Shown: positions 43,577 to 52,609 of the stretch, piece after piece
How positions within the stretch are numbered: position 1 is the first letter of the stretch
How the letters are laid out: each line of letters begins with the position of its first letter
Origin: Arcobacter sp. F2176
GTDB lineage: Bacteria > Campylobacterota > Campylobacteria > Campylobacterales > Arcobacteraceae
DNA length: 64,000 nt
Assembly: GCF_004116465.1 (NCBI RefSeq)
Contig: NZ_PDJV01000009.1
Coordinates: 62,001 to 126,000 of the forward strand
Direction: 5' to 3'
Notes under the pieces: model-generated
Database searches by the model: none
What the model saw: the letters and a program-made list of their open reading frames with translations, nothing else
What the model was told of the DNA's origin: nothing
Made by a program: the position numbers and the translations under genes

Positions 43577-44283
43577 AAATAATGATAGTCGATGATGAAA
43601 AATTAGCTCTAAGTAGATTAACAAGACTTTTAAATGAAGAGGGAATAGAGGATATTGTAAGTTTTGATTCTCCAAGTCTTGCATTGGTAGAAGCTACAAA
43701 GCAAAAATTCGATGTAGTTTTTCTAGACATCTCAATGCCTCAAATGAATGGCCTAGAACTTGCAAATACTATTTTATCTCTTGAACCAAAGACTTTTATT
43801 GTATTTCAAACAGCATATAGTGAGTATGCAATAGAGGCTTTTAAAATTGGTGGAATAGATTATTTAATGAAACCAATAGAAAGCGATGATATAAAAAGAG
43901 TACTAGAAAAAATAAAGAGTTTTAAACAATCAAGCCAATCAAGTGATGAAAAACTTCTAGGAAAAAGAGGAAATAAAATATATCTAATCAAACTTGATGA
44001 TATATATTTTATAAAAGCAGATTTGGATGAGGTACTGGTTCGTATAAAAGATGCAGATGTATATGTGAAAAGGAAAATTGGAGATTTAGAAAAGCTTTTA
44101 GATAAAAAGAAATTTTTTAGAATACATCGTTCAATCATTGTAAATGTTGATAAAATAAAATCAATGGAAAGTGTTGAACAATCAAAACTTACTATTAGCT
44201 TTGAAAATATTGATTCAGTTGTGACAAGTTCTAAAGATGGAGCAAAAGAATTTAGAGAATATTTAGAAAGAAGAAGTCTTTAA
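43573..44283 (+). CDS. LytTR-family response regulator
   Basis: A 236-aa regulator with a CheY-like receiver (Asp at about residue 52 in VVFLDISMPQMNGLEL, Lys in LMKPIESDD). It has a C-terminal LytTR DNA-binding domain (KIYLIKLDDIYFIKADLD and FFRIHRSIIVNVDKIKSME). It is cognate to the overlapping LytS-type kinase. LytTR regulators bind pairs of imperfect direct repeats upstream of targets. The surrounding photolyase and ferrochelatase genes are the likeliest regulon. Confidence 0.94.
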   Translation: MKIMIVDDEKLALSRLTRLLNEEGIEDIVSFDSPSLALVEATKQKFDVVFLDISMPQMNGLELANTILSLEPKTFIVFQTAYSEYAIEAFKIGGIDYLMKPIESDDIKRVLEKIKSFKQSSQSSDEKLLGKRGNKIYLIKLDDIYFIKADLDEVLVRIKDADVYVKRKIGDLEKLLDKKKFFRIHRSIIVNVDKIKSMESVEQSKLTISFENIDSVVTSSKDGAKEFREYLERRSL

Positions 44284-44302
44284 ACTGACAAAAAACTACT
44301 AC

Positions 44303-44347
44303 TAATCCTTTTATTTTGATGATAAAATTTTGAAAATAGAAGGATTA
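44303..44347 (+). promoter_or_regulatory. Hairpin masking the glutathione peroxidase SD
   Basis: TAATCCTTTTATTTT (44303-44317) pairs over 15 positions (one G-T wobble) with AAAATAGAAGGATTA (44333-44347), around a 15-nt loop. The 3' arm includes the SD AAGGA (44340-44344), which lies only five bases before the ATG at 44350. Translation should require melting of the stem. The same arrangement occurs before the photolyase gene four genes upstream. Confidence 0.65.
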
Positions 44348-44349
44348 AT

Positions 44350-44883
44350 ATGAAAAGATTACTATCAACTTTACTTTTTTTTATTCCTATGTTAGGAATA
44401 TCTCAAACATCAATTTATGACATTAAAGTAAAAACTATAGATAATGAAGAAATATCTTTATCAAAATATAAAAATAGAGTTATGTTAATAGTAAATGTTG
44501 CTAGTAAATGTGGCTTTACTTATCAATATGAAGGCTTAGAAAAATTACATGAAAAATATTCTTCAAAAGGTTTAAGTATTTTGGGTTTTCCTTGTAACCA
44601 ATTTATGAATCAAGAACCAGGAACAAATGAAGATATAAAAGAGTTTTGTTCCTTGACTTATCAAGTAAAATTTGACATGTTCTCAAAAATAGATGTAAAT
44701 GGTGATGATACTTCACCTTTATATAAATATTTAAAATCATCTCAATCAGGTTTATTTGGTACAGGTATTATAAAATGGAATTTTACAAAGTTTTTAGTTG
44801 ATAGAAATGGTAAAGTAATAAAAAGATACTCACCTTCCACTAATCCAAGTGAAATAGAAAATGACATAAAAGAGTTATTATGA
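44350..44883 (+). CDS. Glutathione peroxidase family protein (exported, Cys type)
   Basis: A 177-aa thioredoxin-fold peroxidase. A signal peptide (LLSTLLFFIPMLGISQT) indicates export. The catalytic Cys is at about residue 54 in NVASKCGFTYQYEGLE, and the Gln and Trp of the catalytic set are in LGFPCNQFMNQEPG and IKWNFTKFLVDRNG. The second Cys in FPCNQF makes a thioredoxin-dependent mechanism likely. It reduces organic and lipid hydroperoxides. It overlaps the next gene by 4 nt. Confidence 0.93.
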   Translation: MKRLLSTLLFFIPMLGISQTSIYDIKVKTIDNEEISLSKYKNRVMLIVNVASKCGFTYQYEGLEKLHEKYSSKGLSILGFPCNQFMNQEPGTNEDIKEFCSLTYQVKFDMFSKIDVNGDDTSPLYKYLKSSQSGLFGTGIIKWNFTKFLVDRNGKVIKRYSPSTNPSEIENDIKELL

Positions 44884-45335
44884 AAAGATACGAAAAAACA
44901 TCACTTATCTCATGTAGTATAGATGAGCTATTTGAGTTTCATTTAGACTCAAATAATATAAAGAAAATTACCCCAAAAGATACAAAAGTAGAACTTCTAA
45001 GTAAAGATTTTGTACCAACAGAAGGCAAAGTTTTGAAAATAAAAACTACAAAATTTTTTGTACCAACTTTATGGGAAGTTGAAATTAGTTTGATTAAAAA
45101 ACCAAATATGCTAGTAGATACTGCTGTTAAGTCACCTTTTGAATTTTGGAGACACTCTCATATTTTTACAAAAAAAGGTAATGTTTGTGAATTAAAAGAT
45201 GTAATTGAATATGAAATGCCATTTGGCTTTATAGGTAATATTTTTTCTTCTTTTATGGAAAAACAACTTGATAGTATGTTCTCATACAGACATAAACAAA
45301 CTAAAATAATATTAGAAAAGAAGGATAAAGCTTGA
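44880..45335 (+). CDS. SRPBCC (START-like) family protein
   Basis: A 151-aa cytoplasmic protein with the polyketide-cyclase/SRPBCC helix-grip fold, SLISCSIDELFEFHLDSNN at the N-terminus and a terminal helix MEKQLDSMFSYRH. Such proteins bind hydrophobic ligands. Homologues described as cell-cycle-inhibitor or cyclase/dehydrase proteins recur beside photolyase genes in light-responsive clusters. It overlaps the peroxidase and ferrochelatase genes by 4 nt each. Confidence 0.85.
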   Translation: MKRYEKTSLISCSIDELFEFHLDSNNIKKITPKDTKVELLSKDFVPTEGKVLKIKTTKFFVPTLWEVEISLIKKPNMLVDTAVKSPFEFWRHSHIFTKKGNVCELKDVIEYEMPFGFIGNIFSSFMEKQLDSMFSYRHKQTKIILEKKDKA

Positions 45336-46264
45336 AAAAAGCAGTTGTATTGATGAATATGGGTGGACCAAATAATTTAGATGAAGTAAAAGTTTTTTTG
45401 ACAAATATGTTTAATGACAAATATATAATAGGCGCTCCTCAACCAATAAGAGCAATGATTGGATTTTTAATTACAAGTTTAAGAACAAAAGAATCACAAA
45501 AAAACTATGCTTTGCTTGGTGGAATATCACCAATAGTTGGACATACAAAAAGACTTGTTAGAAGATTAAATGAAAGAATGGAAGATAAAGATATCTTTTA
45601 TGCCATGAGATATACTCCTCCTTTTTCAAAAGAAGTAGTAAAACAACTAAGAGAGTATGATGAAATTATTGCTTTTCCTATGTATCCACATTACTCTAGT
45701 ACAACGACAAAGTCTTCAATTGAAGACTTTCAAAAGGCTTTAAAAAAGGCAAAGATAAATACTCCTGTTAAGACTATAAATAGTTATTATGACAATGAAA
45801 AATACAATAAAGTAATAGTTGAAAGAATAAAAGAGAGATTAGCTGGAGATAACTCAGAAGAGTTTGAATTGGTCTTTTCTGCCCATGGACTTACTCAAAG
45901 AGTTATTGACAAAGGTGATTTATATCAAAAACACATTTTAGCAAATGTTGAGTGTGCAAAAAAAGAGTTAGAAAAACAAGGGATAAAATTCAAAGATATC
46001 CATGTAGCTTATCAATCAAGACTTGGTCCTATGGAGTGGTTAAGACCTTATATGGATGATAAGTTAAGAGAACTTGGAGATAAAGTTTTAGTCTATCCTA
46101 TCTCATTTACAGTAGATAATTCAGAGACAGAATTTGAACTTGTAATGGAGTATAAAGAGATAGCGGATGAGGTAGGAATAAAAGATTATAGAGTTGCAAA
46201 AGCTCCAAATCATCATCCACTTTTTATGGAAGCTTTAAGTGAGCTTTTTGAGCAGGCAGTATAA
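45332..46264 (+). CDS. hemH: Ferrochelatase
   Basis: A 310-aa enzyme inserting Fe2+ into protoporphyrin IX, the last step of protohaem synthesis. The N-terminal VVLMNMGGPNNLDEVKVFL, the active-site FSAHGLTQRVID with the catalytic His, YQSRLGPMEWLRPY and the acidic FTVDNSETEFELVMEY metal-path motif are present. TTG 45332 is the start with AAGGA about 8 nt upstream. It is translationally coupled to the SRPBCC gene. Removal of photosensitising protoporphyrin would fit a light-stress cluster. Confidence 0.95.
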   Translation: MKKAVVLMNMGGPNNLDEVKVFLTNMFNDKYIIGAPQPIRAMIGFLITSLRTKESQKNYALLGGISPIVGHTKRLVRRLNERMEDKDIFYAMRYTPPFSKEVVKQLREYDEIIAFPMYPHYSSTTTKSSIEDFQKALKKAKINTPVKTINSYYDNEKYNKVIVERIKERLAGDNSEEFELVFSAHGLTQRVIDKGDLYQKHILANVECAKKELEKQGIKFKDIHVAYQSRLGPMEWLRPYMDDKLRELGDKVLVYPISFTVDNSETEFELVMEYKEIADEVGIKDYRVAKAPNHHPLFMEALSELFEQAV

Positions 46265-46265
46265 A

Positions 46266-47801
46266 CTATTTGTAAAAAAGTTTTATAATACCTGCTAAAA
46301 ATAATACTAAGGCAAAGCTTTTTAAATCTTTATCATACAAAAGAATAAAAAAGCTAGATAGAATTAGAATTAAAGAGTTTGTGATTCCTTTTACATAACT
46401 TTTTAACTCTTTTGCTAAATACTCAATTTGATTATTTGAAACTTCAATTTGTAAAGTTCCCTCACTAGCTTTTTTTACTACATTTTTTAACTCTTTTACA
46501 AAAAATGGCAAATCTTTTACTTCATCAATAATTGTCTCTGTAATTGTATCTTTTGCCCCAAGAGCTTTAGGAAGATTATTTTGCAAGATTGGTAGAATAT
46601 CTTTTATTCCATTGAAATTTTCTATATAAGTAGTTCCTAAACCTTCTACAATAGCACTAACTCTTAAGATATAAATCGCATCACTTGGTAGTTTAAAAGG
46701 CATATTTCTAGTTGTTTCTAAAATCTCAAAGGCAAGTTTTTGCATAGATTCACTACTTAAATTATCATTTGAAAATATATCAAACATATTTGAAGTAAAT
46801 TCTGCAAGTTCGGAAGTAGGGGCTTCATATGATATGGTTCCAAGTTTTTTACTCGCAGCAATATAGAGTTCATAATTTTGTTCATTGGCTGCTTTAATTA
46901 ACTCAATTATTGCGATTCTTTTATCGTTTGGTACAGTTTTTACCATACCAAAATCAAGTAAAATAAGTTCACCCTTTTTATTTACAAGTAAATTCCCAGG
47001 GTGGGGGTCTGCATGAAAGTATCCATTTATAAGCATTTGAGTAGTATAAAAATCAACCAAATTGGCAATTATTTTTTTAAAATCAATTTTATGTTTAAAG
47101 ATATTTTCTTTATCATCAAATCTAAATCCTTCTTCATAACTCATAACAATAGCATCATCACTACAATACTCTTCATATGGTTTAGGAAATTTTATACCAC
47201 TATTTTCATATACATGGGAAAATTTTTTTAGATTTGATAACTCTTTATTTAGTGAAACTTCTTCTTTAATCATTTTTGAAAATTCTACAATAACAGCTTC
47301 TATAGAGTTTTTAGTATAGTGTGAAAATAGGGGTTTAAATAAAAAATTAAAAAAGCTTATGATTTTTATATCAGCTAAAATTTGTTTTTTTATGCCATCT
47401 CTTCTTAATTTTACAGCAACTTTTTCTCCACTATTTAAATATGCCACATGAACTTGTCCAATAGAGGCAGAAGCTATGGCATTTTTATCAAAGCTCTTGA
47501 AAGTAAGATTTTTAAAGGCTTTATTATAAATCTTTTCATAACTTTTTTCATTCATTGGTGGGATTTGATCATGAAGATTTTTTAATTCATCAAGATAGTC
47601 TTGTGAGAAAAAATCAGATCTAGTAGCCAATACTTGAGCTAATTTTATAAAACTAGCTCCCAAATCAACAATAGTATTTTTTAATTTTTTTGGTTTAAGG
47701 GGTTTTAAAAATAAAAAGCTATCTTTTCTTTTTATAACTAAATAAATAGTTAATAAAAAAAGAAATACACTTAGTATTCTTTTTGGTGAATAATTATTTA
47801 T
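46266..47801 (-). CDS. ABC1/UbiB-family atypical kinase
   Basis: An ABC1-family protein kinase-like protein. It has the family segment DLGASFIKLAQVLATRSD (KxGQ-type), the ATP-site AVKLRRDG, YFHADPHPGNLLVN with the catalytic residues, and LLDFGMVK. A C-terminal TM pair (SLILILSSFFILLYD and FALVLFLAGIIKLFY) anchors it to the membrane. The first in-frame canonical start (TTG 47663) would cut away the DLGASF motif. The frame is open for about 46 more codons, including a TM helix, with no ATG/GTG/TTG. AGAGGA precedes an ATA codon at 47801 that overlaps the phasin-like stop as ATAA. I therefore extend to 47801, giving 511 aa, near the family norm. Confidence 0.85.
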   Translation of the reverse strand: MNNYSPKRILSVFLFLLTIYLVIKRKDSFLFLKPLKPKKLKNTIVDLGASFIKLAQVLATRSDFFSQDYLDELKNLHDQIPPMNEKSYEKIYNKAFKNLTFKSFDKNAIASASIGQVHVAYLNSGEKVAVKLRRDGIKKQILADIKIISFFNFLFKPLFSHYTKNSIEAVIVEFSKMIKEEVSLNKELSNLKKFSHVYENSGIKFPKPYEEYCSDDAIVMSYEEGFRFDDKENIFKHKIDFKKIIANLVDFYTTQMLINGYFHADPHPGNLLVNKKGELILLDFGMVKTVPNDKRIAIIELIKAANEQNYELYIAASKKLGTISYEAPTSELAEFTSNMFDIFSNDNLSSESMQKLAFEILETTRNMPFKLPSDAIYILRVSAIVEGLGTTYIENFNGIKDILPILQNNLPKALGAKDTITETIIDEVKDLPFFVKELKNVVKKASEGTLQIEVSNNQIEYLAKELKSYVKGITNSLILILSSFFILLYDKDLKSFALVLFLAGIIKLFYK

Positions 47802-48061
47802 TTTAAATCCTCTTTTAGTTTTTCTAAGTCTTGTTTTGTCGCAAGTCCTAGTTCATCAATTACTTCTTTTAATATTCTTTTCATTTCATCTTTTGCTTTT
47901 TGTTCTTCATCTTTACCTTTTTGTTCAAGGGATTCTAAAAAGCTTTTTGCATCATCTTTTTTTAATTTACCTTTTTCTTCTAAGGCTTTTATCTCTTCTT
48001 CAACTTTTTCTCTGATAATGGCTGCTGCTCCAAAGCCTGTATTTAATAACTCTTTTAGCAT
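47798..48061 (-). CDS. Phasin-like/PhaF-related small coiled protein
   Basis: An 87-aa lysine- and glutamate-rich helical protein (LNTGFGAAAIIREKVEEE, ELGLATKQDLEKLKEDL at the end). The C-terminal GLATKQDLEKL pattern matches the phasin/PhaF/ubiquinone-accessory (UbiK-like) helical families. It starts at ATG 48061 behind AAAGGA. Its stop overlaps the ABC1-kinase start. Such small helical proteins are often paired with ABC1 kinases, suggesting a lipid or quinone-associated complex. Confidence 0.8.
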   Translation of the reverse strand: MLKELLNTGFGAAAIIREKVEEEIKALEEKGKLKKDDAKSFLESLEQKGKDEEQKAKDEMKRILKEVIDELGLATKQDLEKLKEDLK

Positions 48062-48155
48062 TTTGATATCCTTTTAGATTTTTATTATTGTATATTATAA
48101 AATAATAATATATACCTTGGTAGTAAAAAAATGTTAATTAGTATTTTAAAGTTAA

Positions 48156-48929
48156 CTAAATACTAATAATTTCACCTGCTAACTTATGGGCAATTGGACC
48201 TTTCCCTGCACCTAAATTTGGTGCATTTTTTATTGCATGGAAAATAAATTCTTTCGAGATACTAATTGATTCCTCAAGTGTTTTTCCAAGAGCTAAATTT
48301 GCTGCAATTGCACTTGAAAAACTACAACCTGTACCATGGGTATTTGAGGTATCTATAAAATCAGATTGAAAAATCTTTTTTTGCTCATTTTTATAAAATA
48401 ATATATCTATAGAGACTTTTTTATTATCAATTTGTTCTGTATGATTTTTTATTAAAACTTCACAAGGTATATTAGAAATCTTTTTTAAAGCATCCTTTCC
48501 AAAAAGTTCTTTTGCTTCATATAAATTTGGAGTAGTAACTTTTGAATATGGAAATAGAGTTTTTAAATTTTCAATTGCATCCTCATTTAAAAGTTTTGAA
48601 CCAGCTTTTGATATAAAAACAGGATCAAAAACTATAGGAATGTTGAAATCTTTTATAGAATCTCTGACAACATCAATAATATCATTTGAAAAAAGCATAC
48701 CAATTTTTATGCAAGTTACATCAAAATCATCCAAAACTGCATCAATTTGGTCTTTTATAAAAGATGGACTTACTTCTTGAACATTTGTCACACCTTTTGT
48801 ATTTTGTGAAGTCAAAACTGTGATTACACTACATCCAAAAACTCCAAATGCTTCAAATGTTTTTAAGTCAGCTTGAATTCCAGCTCCTGCACTACAATCA
48901 CTTCCTGCTATGGTTAATACTACTTTCAA
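48156..48929 (-). CDS. thiD: Hydroxymethylpyrimidine/phosphomethylpyrimidine kinase
   Basis: A 257-aa ribokinase-fold enzyme phosphorylating HMP and HMP-P for thiamine synthesis. The N-terminal VVLTIAGSDCSAGAGIQADLK, KIGMLFSNDIID, VFDPVFISKAGSKLL and the catalytic DTSNTHGTGCSFSSAIAANL are all characteristic. TTG 48929 is the start, with AAAGGAA upstream. It is monocistronic here. Confidence 0.95.
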   Translation of the reverse strand: MKVVLTIAGSDCSAGAGIQADLKTFEAFGVFGCSVITVLTSQNTKGVTNVQEVSPSFIKDQIDAVLDDFDVTCIKIGMLFSNDIIDVVRDSIKDFNIPIVFDPVFISKAGSKLLNEDAIENLKTLFPYSKVTTPNLYEAKELFGKDALKKISNIPCEVLIKNHTEQIDNKKVSIDILFYKNEQKKIFQSDFIDTSNTHGTGCSFSSAIAANLALGKTLEESISISKEFIFHAIKNAPNLGAGKGPIAHKLAGEIISI

Positions 48930-49106
48930 TTTAATTCCTTTATTTAGTTCCTAATTCTATTGGATTTATCATTATGTTAGGATAATTAAGTACAAAAAAT
49001 AAAGAAAATATAGTAAGAATAATCATTAAAGTTATTTTAATAAAAGGAAAGGTTTTTATGCTACAATTTGGCTACAAATTATGAAGAAAGAATAAAAGGG
49101 GATTTA

Positions 49107-51662
49107 ATGTTAAAATCATTATCTATAAAAGCAAGACTTTTACTTATAGTTATAAGTTCAATAGTTATTGTTTCTGCTGTTATGCTTGTGCAATCAGTTA
49201 TTTCTTTACAAGAAACATCTGCTACAGTAATAGAAAAATTTAAAGAGAATGCTTATGCTACAAAAAATGAAGAGTTAAAAAACTATGTCTCTTTGGTCAT
49301 GAAAACAGTAGAATCTTATCATGCAAGAACAGCTCCTGAAAAAATAAAAGTTGAAGTTCAAGCTAAATTAAAAGAACAAACTGAATTTATGCTATCTATC
49401 ATGCAAGGGGAGTATGATAAATATAAAGGGACAGTTCCAGATGATGAGTTGAAAAATATCATTAGAACTTCAGTAGAAAAAGCAAGATATGGTAATACTG
49501 GTTATTTTTGGATAAATGATTTAGATGCAAAAATTATTATGCATCCAATAAAACCAGCCTTAGATGGCAAAGATATGTCTGAATACAAAGATAAAGGTGG
49601 AAAAAGAATTTTTTATGAATTTGCCCAAGTTGCAAAAAAATCAGGTTCTGGCTTTGTTGATTATGTTTGGCCAAAGCCAGGGTTTGAAGAACCACAAGAA
49701 AAAGTATCTTTTGTAAAACTTTTTGAACCATTTGGATGGGTTATAGGAACAGGTGAATATGTTGATAATGTTACTGATAAATTAAAAAAAGAGGCTTTAA
49801 AAGCAATCGGTCAAATGAAATATGGTAAAGATGGTTATTATTGGATTAATGACTCAAATCATGTTGTTATATTACACCCTATAAAACCGAGTTTAGAGGG
49901 TAAAAATATGTATGATCTTAAAGATTCAGATGGTAAGTATTTATATCGAGAAATTGTAAAAGCTGCTAATGCAAAAGAAGAGGGTGGATTAGTTAAATAT
50001 ACATGGCCAAAACCAGGTAAAAAAGGTGCTCAACCTAAGTTCTCTTATGTACAAAAGTTTGGACCTTGGGATTGGATTATAGGAACAGGTGCCTATGTAG
50101 ATGATATCGAAGATAAAATTTTACAAATGCACGATGAAACTGAAGCTCAAATCAAAGCAGTAATTATTAGAAATTGTATAATAATCTTTATTATTATGGT
50201 TATTTTAGCGATAATTATGGGAATGCTATCTAATAGATCTATTTTTGTACCTTTAAATAAATTTCAAGATGGATTATTAGGATTCTTTAAATATTTAAAT
50301 AAAGAACAACCTGATGTTGATAATCTTGATGACTCAGCAAATGATGAGATTGGTGCAATGGCTAAGATAATAAACCAAAATTTAGATAAAACAAAATCTT
50401 TAATAAGACAAGATGATGAGTTAATTCAAGATGTTACAAGAGTAGTTGGAGAGATTGAAAAAGGGTATTTATTCAATAGAGTTGAAAAAAGAACAGAAAA
50501 TGAGTCTTTACAAAAACTTCAAAATAAACTAAATGAAATGTTAGATAATCTTGAGACTAATATTGGGAAAGATACAAATATTATATTAGATTGTCTAGCA
50601 AATTATGGAAAACTTGACTTTAGAGATAATATAAAAAATGCTCAAGGAAAAGTTGAAGTAGCTATAAATGAGTTGTCAGATATTATTAATAATATGCTAA
50701 AAGAGAATAAACAAAATGGTTTAACATTAGATGCAAGTTCTGATGTTCTACTCAAAAATGTTGATATATTAAACAGAAATTCTACTTCAACAGCTGCATC
50801 ACTTGAAGAAACAGCAGCAGCTTTAGAAGAGATAACTTCTGCAATTGTTAGCAATACAAATAATATTTCTACAATGGCAACATATTCTAATGAATTGGTT
50901 GAATCAATTAATGTAGGTAAAACTTTAGCTGAATCAACTGTTATTGCAATGGATGAAATCAATACTCAAACAGAAGCAATTGCTGATGCTATTGTTTTAA
51001 TTGACCAAATAGCTTTCCAAACAAATATTTTATCACTAAATGCTGCAGTTGAAGCGGCAACAGCAGGAGAAGCTGGAAAAGGATTTGCAGTTGTTGCAGC
51101 AGAAGTTCGAAACCTAGCATCAAGAAGTGCAGATGCAGCTAAAGAGATAAAAGCCTTAGTTGAAAATGCAACACAAAAAACTAATGCTGGTAAAGAAGGA
51201 ACTGATAAGATGATTAAAGGTTATGAAATCTTACATCTTAATATCAAAAAAACATCAGAAACAATACAATCAATTGAAGAGTCATCAAAAGAGCAAAGAG
51301 CTGGTATTGAGCAAATAAATGATGCTGTTAACAGATTAGACCAACAAACACAAGAAAATGTTGCTATATCTAATACAACTCACTCAATTGCTGTTGAAAC
51401 TGATGAGTTAGCTAAACTTATTGTTACAGTTACAAATGAAAAAGAGTTTAGAGGGAAAAATGATTTAAAAGCAAAAATTTCTAATTATGAGACACCAAAA
51501 GTTACTGTGCCTGTAAAAAAAATAGAAGTAAAAAAAGTAGAAAAATCTTCTGATAAAAATAAAGAAGTAAAAAAAGAGACTACTACTTTAAAAGAATCTA
51601 AACCAAAAGTTGAAGTAATCAAAAGTCAGAGTAGTTCTGATGATGAATGGGAAAGTTTTTAA
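49107..51662 (+). CDS. Methyl-accepting chemotaxis protein, tandem Cache sensor
   Basis: A chemoreceptor of about 851 aa. I start at ATG 49107 because AAGGGGA precedes it by 4 nt, although the frame stays open to 49068. TM1 is at about residues 7-28. The periplasmic part carries two tandem Cache domains repeating [19 protein letters not shown] and [19 protein letters not shown], each ending in [10 protein letters not shown] or [12 protein letters not shown]2 is about 360-380. The signalling tip is [20 protein letters not shown] flexible Lys/Glu/Val/Pro-rich tail ends in the pentapeptide EWESF, matching the CheR/CheB tether NWETF type. Confidence 0.94.
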   Translation: MLKSLSIKARLLLIVISSIVIVSAVMLVQSVISLQETSATVIEKFKENAYATKNEELKNYVSLVMKTVESYHARTAPEKIKVEVQAKLKEQTEFMLSIMQGEYDKYKGTVPDDELKNIIRTSVEKARYGNTGYFWINDLDAKIIMHPIKPALDGKDMSEYKDKGGKRIFYEFAQVAKKSGSGFVDYVWPKPGFEEPQEKVSFVKLFEPFGWVIGTGEYVDNVTDKLKKEALKAIGQMKYGKDGYYWINDSNHVVILHPIKPSLEGKNMYDLKDSDGKYLYREIVKAANAKEEGGLVKYTWPKPGKKGAQPKFSYVQKFGPWDWIIGTGAYVDDIEDKILQMHDETEAQIKAVIIRNCIIIFIIMVILAIIMGMLSNRSIFVPLNKFQDGLLGFFKYLNKEQPDVDNLDDSANDEIGAMAKIINQNLDKTKSLIRQDDELIQDVTRVVGEIEKGYLFNRVEKRTENESLQKLQNKLNEMLDNLETNIGKDTNIILDCLANYGKLDFRDNIKNAQGKVEVAINELSDIINNMLKENKQNGLTLDASSDVLLKNVDILNRNSTSTAASLEETAAALEEITSAIVSNTNNISTMATYSNELVESINVGKTLAESTVIAMDEINTQTEAIADAIVLIDQIAFQTNILSLNAAVEAATAGEAGKGFAVVAAEVRNLASRSADAAKEIKALVENATQKTNAGKEGTDKMIKGYEILHLNIKKTSETIQSIEESSKEQRAGIEQINDAVNRLDQQTQENVAISNTTHSIAVETDELAKLIVTVTNEKEFRGKNDLKAKISNYETPKVTVPVKKIEVKKVEKSSDKNKEVKKETTTLKESKPKVEVIKSQSSSDDEWESF

Positions 51663-51695
51663 TAACTAATAATTACGAAGAGATATAAAATAGAT

Positions 51696-52052
51696 CTATA
51701 TCTCTTCTGATATTATTGTGCTTATTTTTTGTGATGAACCAAAGTGTGGAAATAGTTTGAATTTTATATTTGGATATTTATTTTCTAAGGCTATTAATAT
51801 ATTTGGAATATCACTTACCACATGTTTTCCAGAATTTAAAAAATAAGGATAAATACTAATTTCAATAACATTTTCTATAGAGAGTTCTTTTACAACTTCT
51901 TCAATAGAAGGTTCTGCAAATTCTAAAAAAGCATTTTTTATTTTTTCATACTTGTTTGAATTAAGTACTTTTATTTCTTTTACTAAATGTCTAAACTCTT
52001 CATTTGATTTGTCTTTTTTACTGCCATGCGCTACTAATAATAATGCTCTCAT
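51696..52052 (-). CDS. Short CbiX/SirB-type chelatase
   Basis: A 118-aa small chelatase of the CbiX(S)/SirB class with N-terminal ALLLVAHGSKKDKSNEEF (His ligand) and YPYFLNSGKHVVSDIPN (second His). Such one-domain enzymes insert Co2+ or Fe2+ into sirohydrochlorin, probably as homodimers. It is convergent with the chemoreceptor gene. A siroheme or B12 role cannot be told apart here. Confidence 0.9.
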   Translation of the reverse strand: MRALLLVAHGSKKDKSNEEFRHLVKEIKVLNSNKYEKIKNAFLEFAEPSIEEVVKELSIENVIEISIYPYFLNSGKHVVSDIPNILIALENKYPNIKFKLFPHFGSSQKISTIISEEI

Positions 52053-52222
52053 TGTTTTCCTTTTTTAATAATAGATGTTTTGTAGCAACTTTTATTTATT
52101 TGCTAAATATGATAAAATAAATTCATATAATATGTATTAAAGCTTAGTGTTAAATTAATAGGCTTGTTTAATTTCATTAATTACATTATAAGAGATATTT
52201 GATATAATTTGTACCTTTAAAT

Positions 52223-52299
<77 letters not shown>

Positions 52300-52378
52300 C
52301 TTTTAGATTCCGAAAACTTATAAAATATATTGTTGATAATTGTTTAATTTGATTGTATTAAAATGTAGATTGAACTAG

Positions 52379-52454
52379 TGGTGGCGCGGGGCAGAATCGA
52401 ACTGCCGACACAAGGATTTTCAGTCCTTTGCTCTACCGACTGAGCTACCGAGCC
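52379..52454 (-). tRNA. tRNA-Phe (GAA)
   Basis: A 76-nt minus-strand tRNA with anticodon GAA in the loop CTGAAAA and an encoded CCA (complement of 52379-52381). The acceptor GGCTCGG pairs with CCGCGCC except at position 4-69, which is T opposite C. All other arms pair normally. It lies 5 nt from tRNA-Tyr. Confidence 0.93.
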
Positions 52455-52459
52455 ACTAG

Positions 52460-52544
52460 TGGTGGTGAGGGAAGGATTTGAACCTTCGAAGCCGTAGGCG
52501 GCGGATTTACAATCCGCAGGATTTGACCACTCTCCAACCTCACC
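52460..52544 (-). tRNA. tRNA-Tyr (GTA)
   Basis: An 85-nt class II tRNA on the minus strand. GGTGAGG pairs with CCTCACC, the anticodon loop TTGTAAA gives GTA, a long variable arm (CGCCTACGGCTTCG region) is present, and CCA is encoded at the complement of 52460-52462. It precedes tRNA-Phe in the same direction. Confidence 0.95.
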
Positions 52545-52609
52545 TTTTGTTTGAAGAGCGTAATAATATTCAAAAAAAGATTAAAGTTATATGAAATTTG
52601 AGTATAAGT

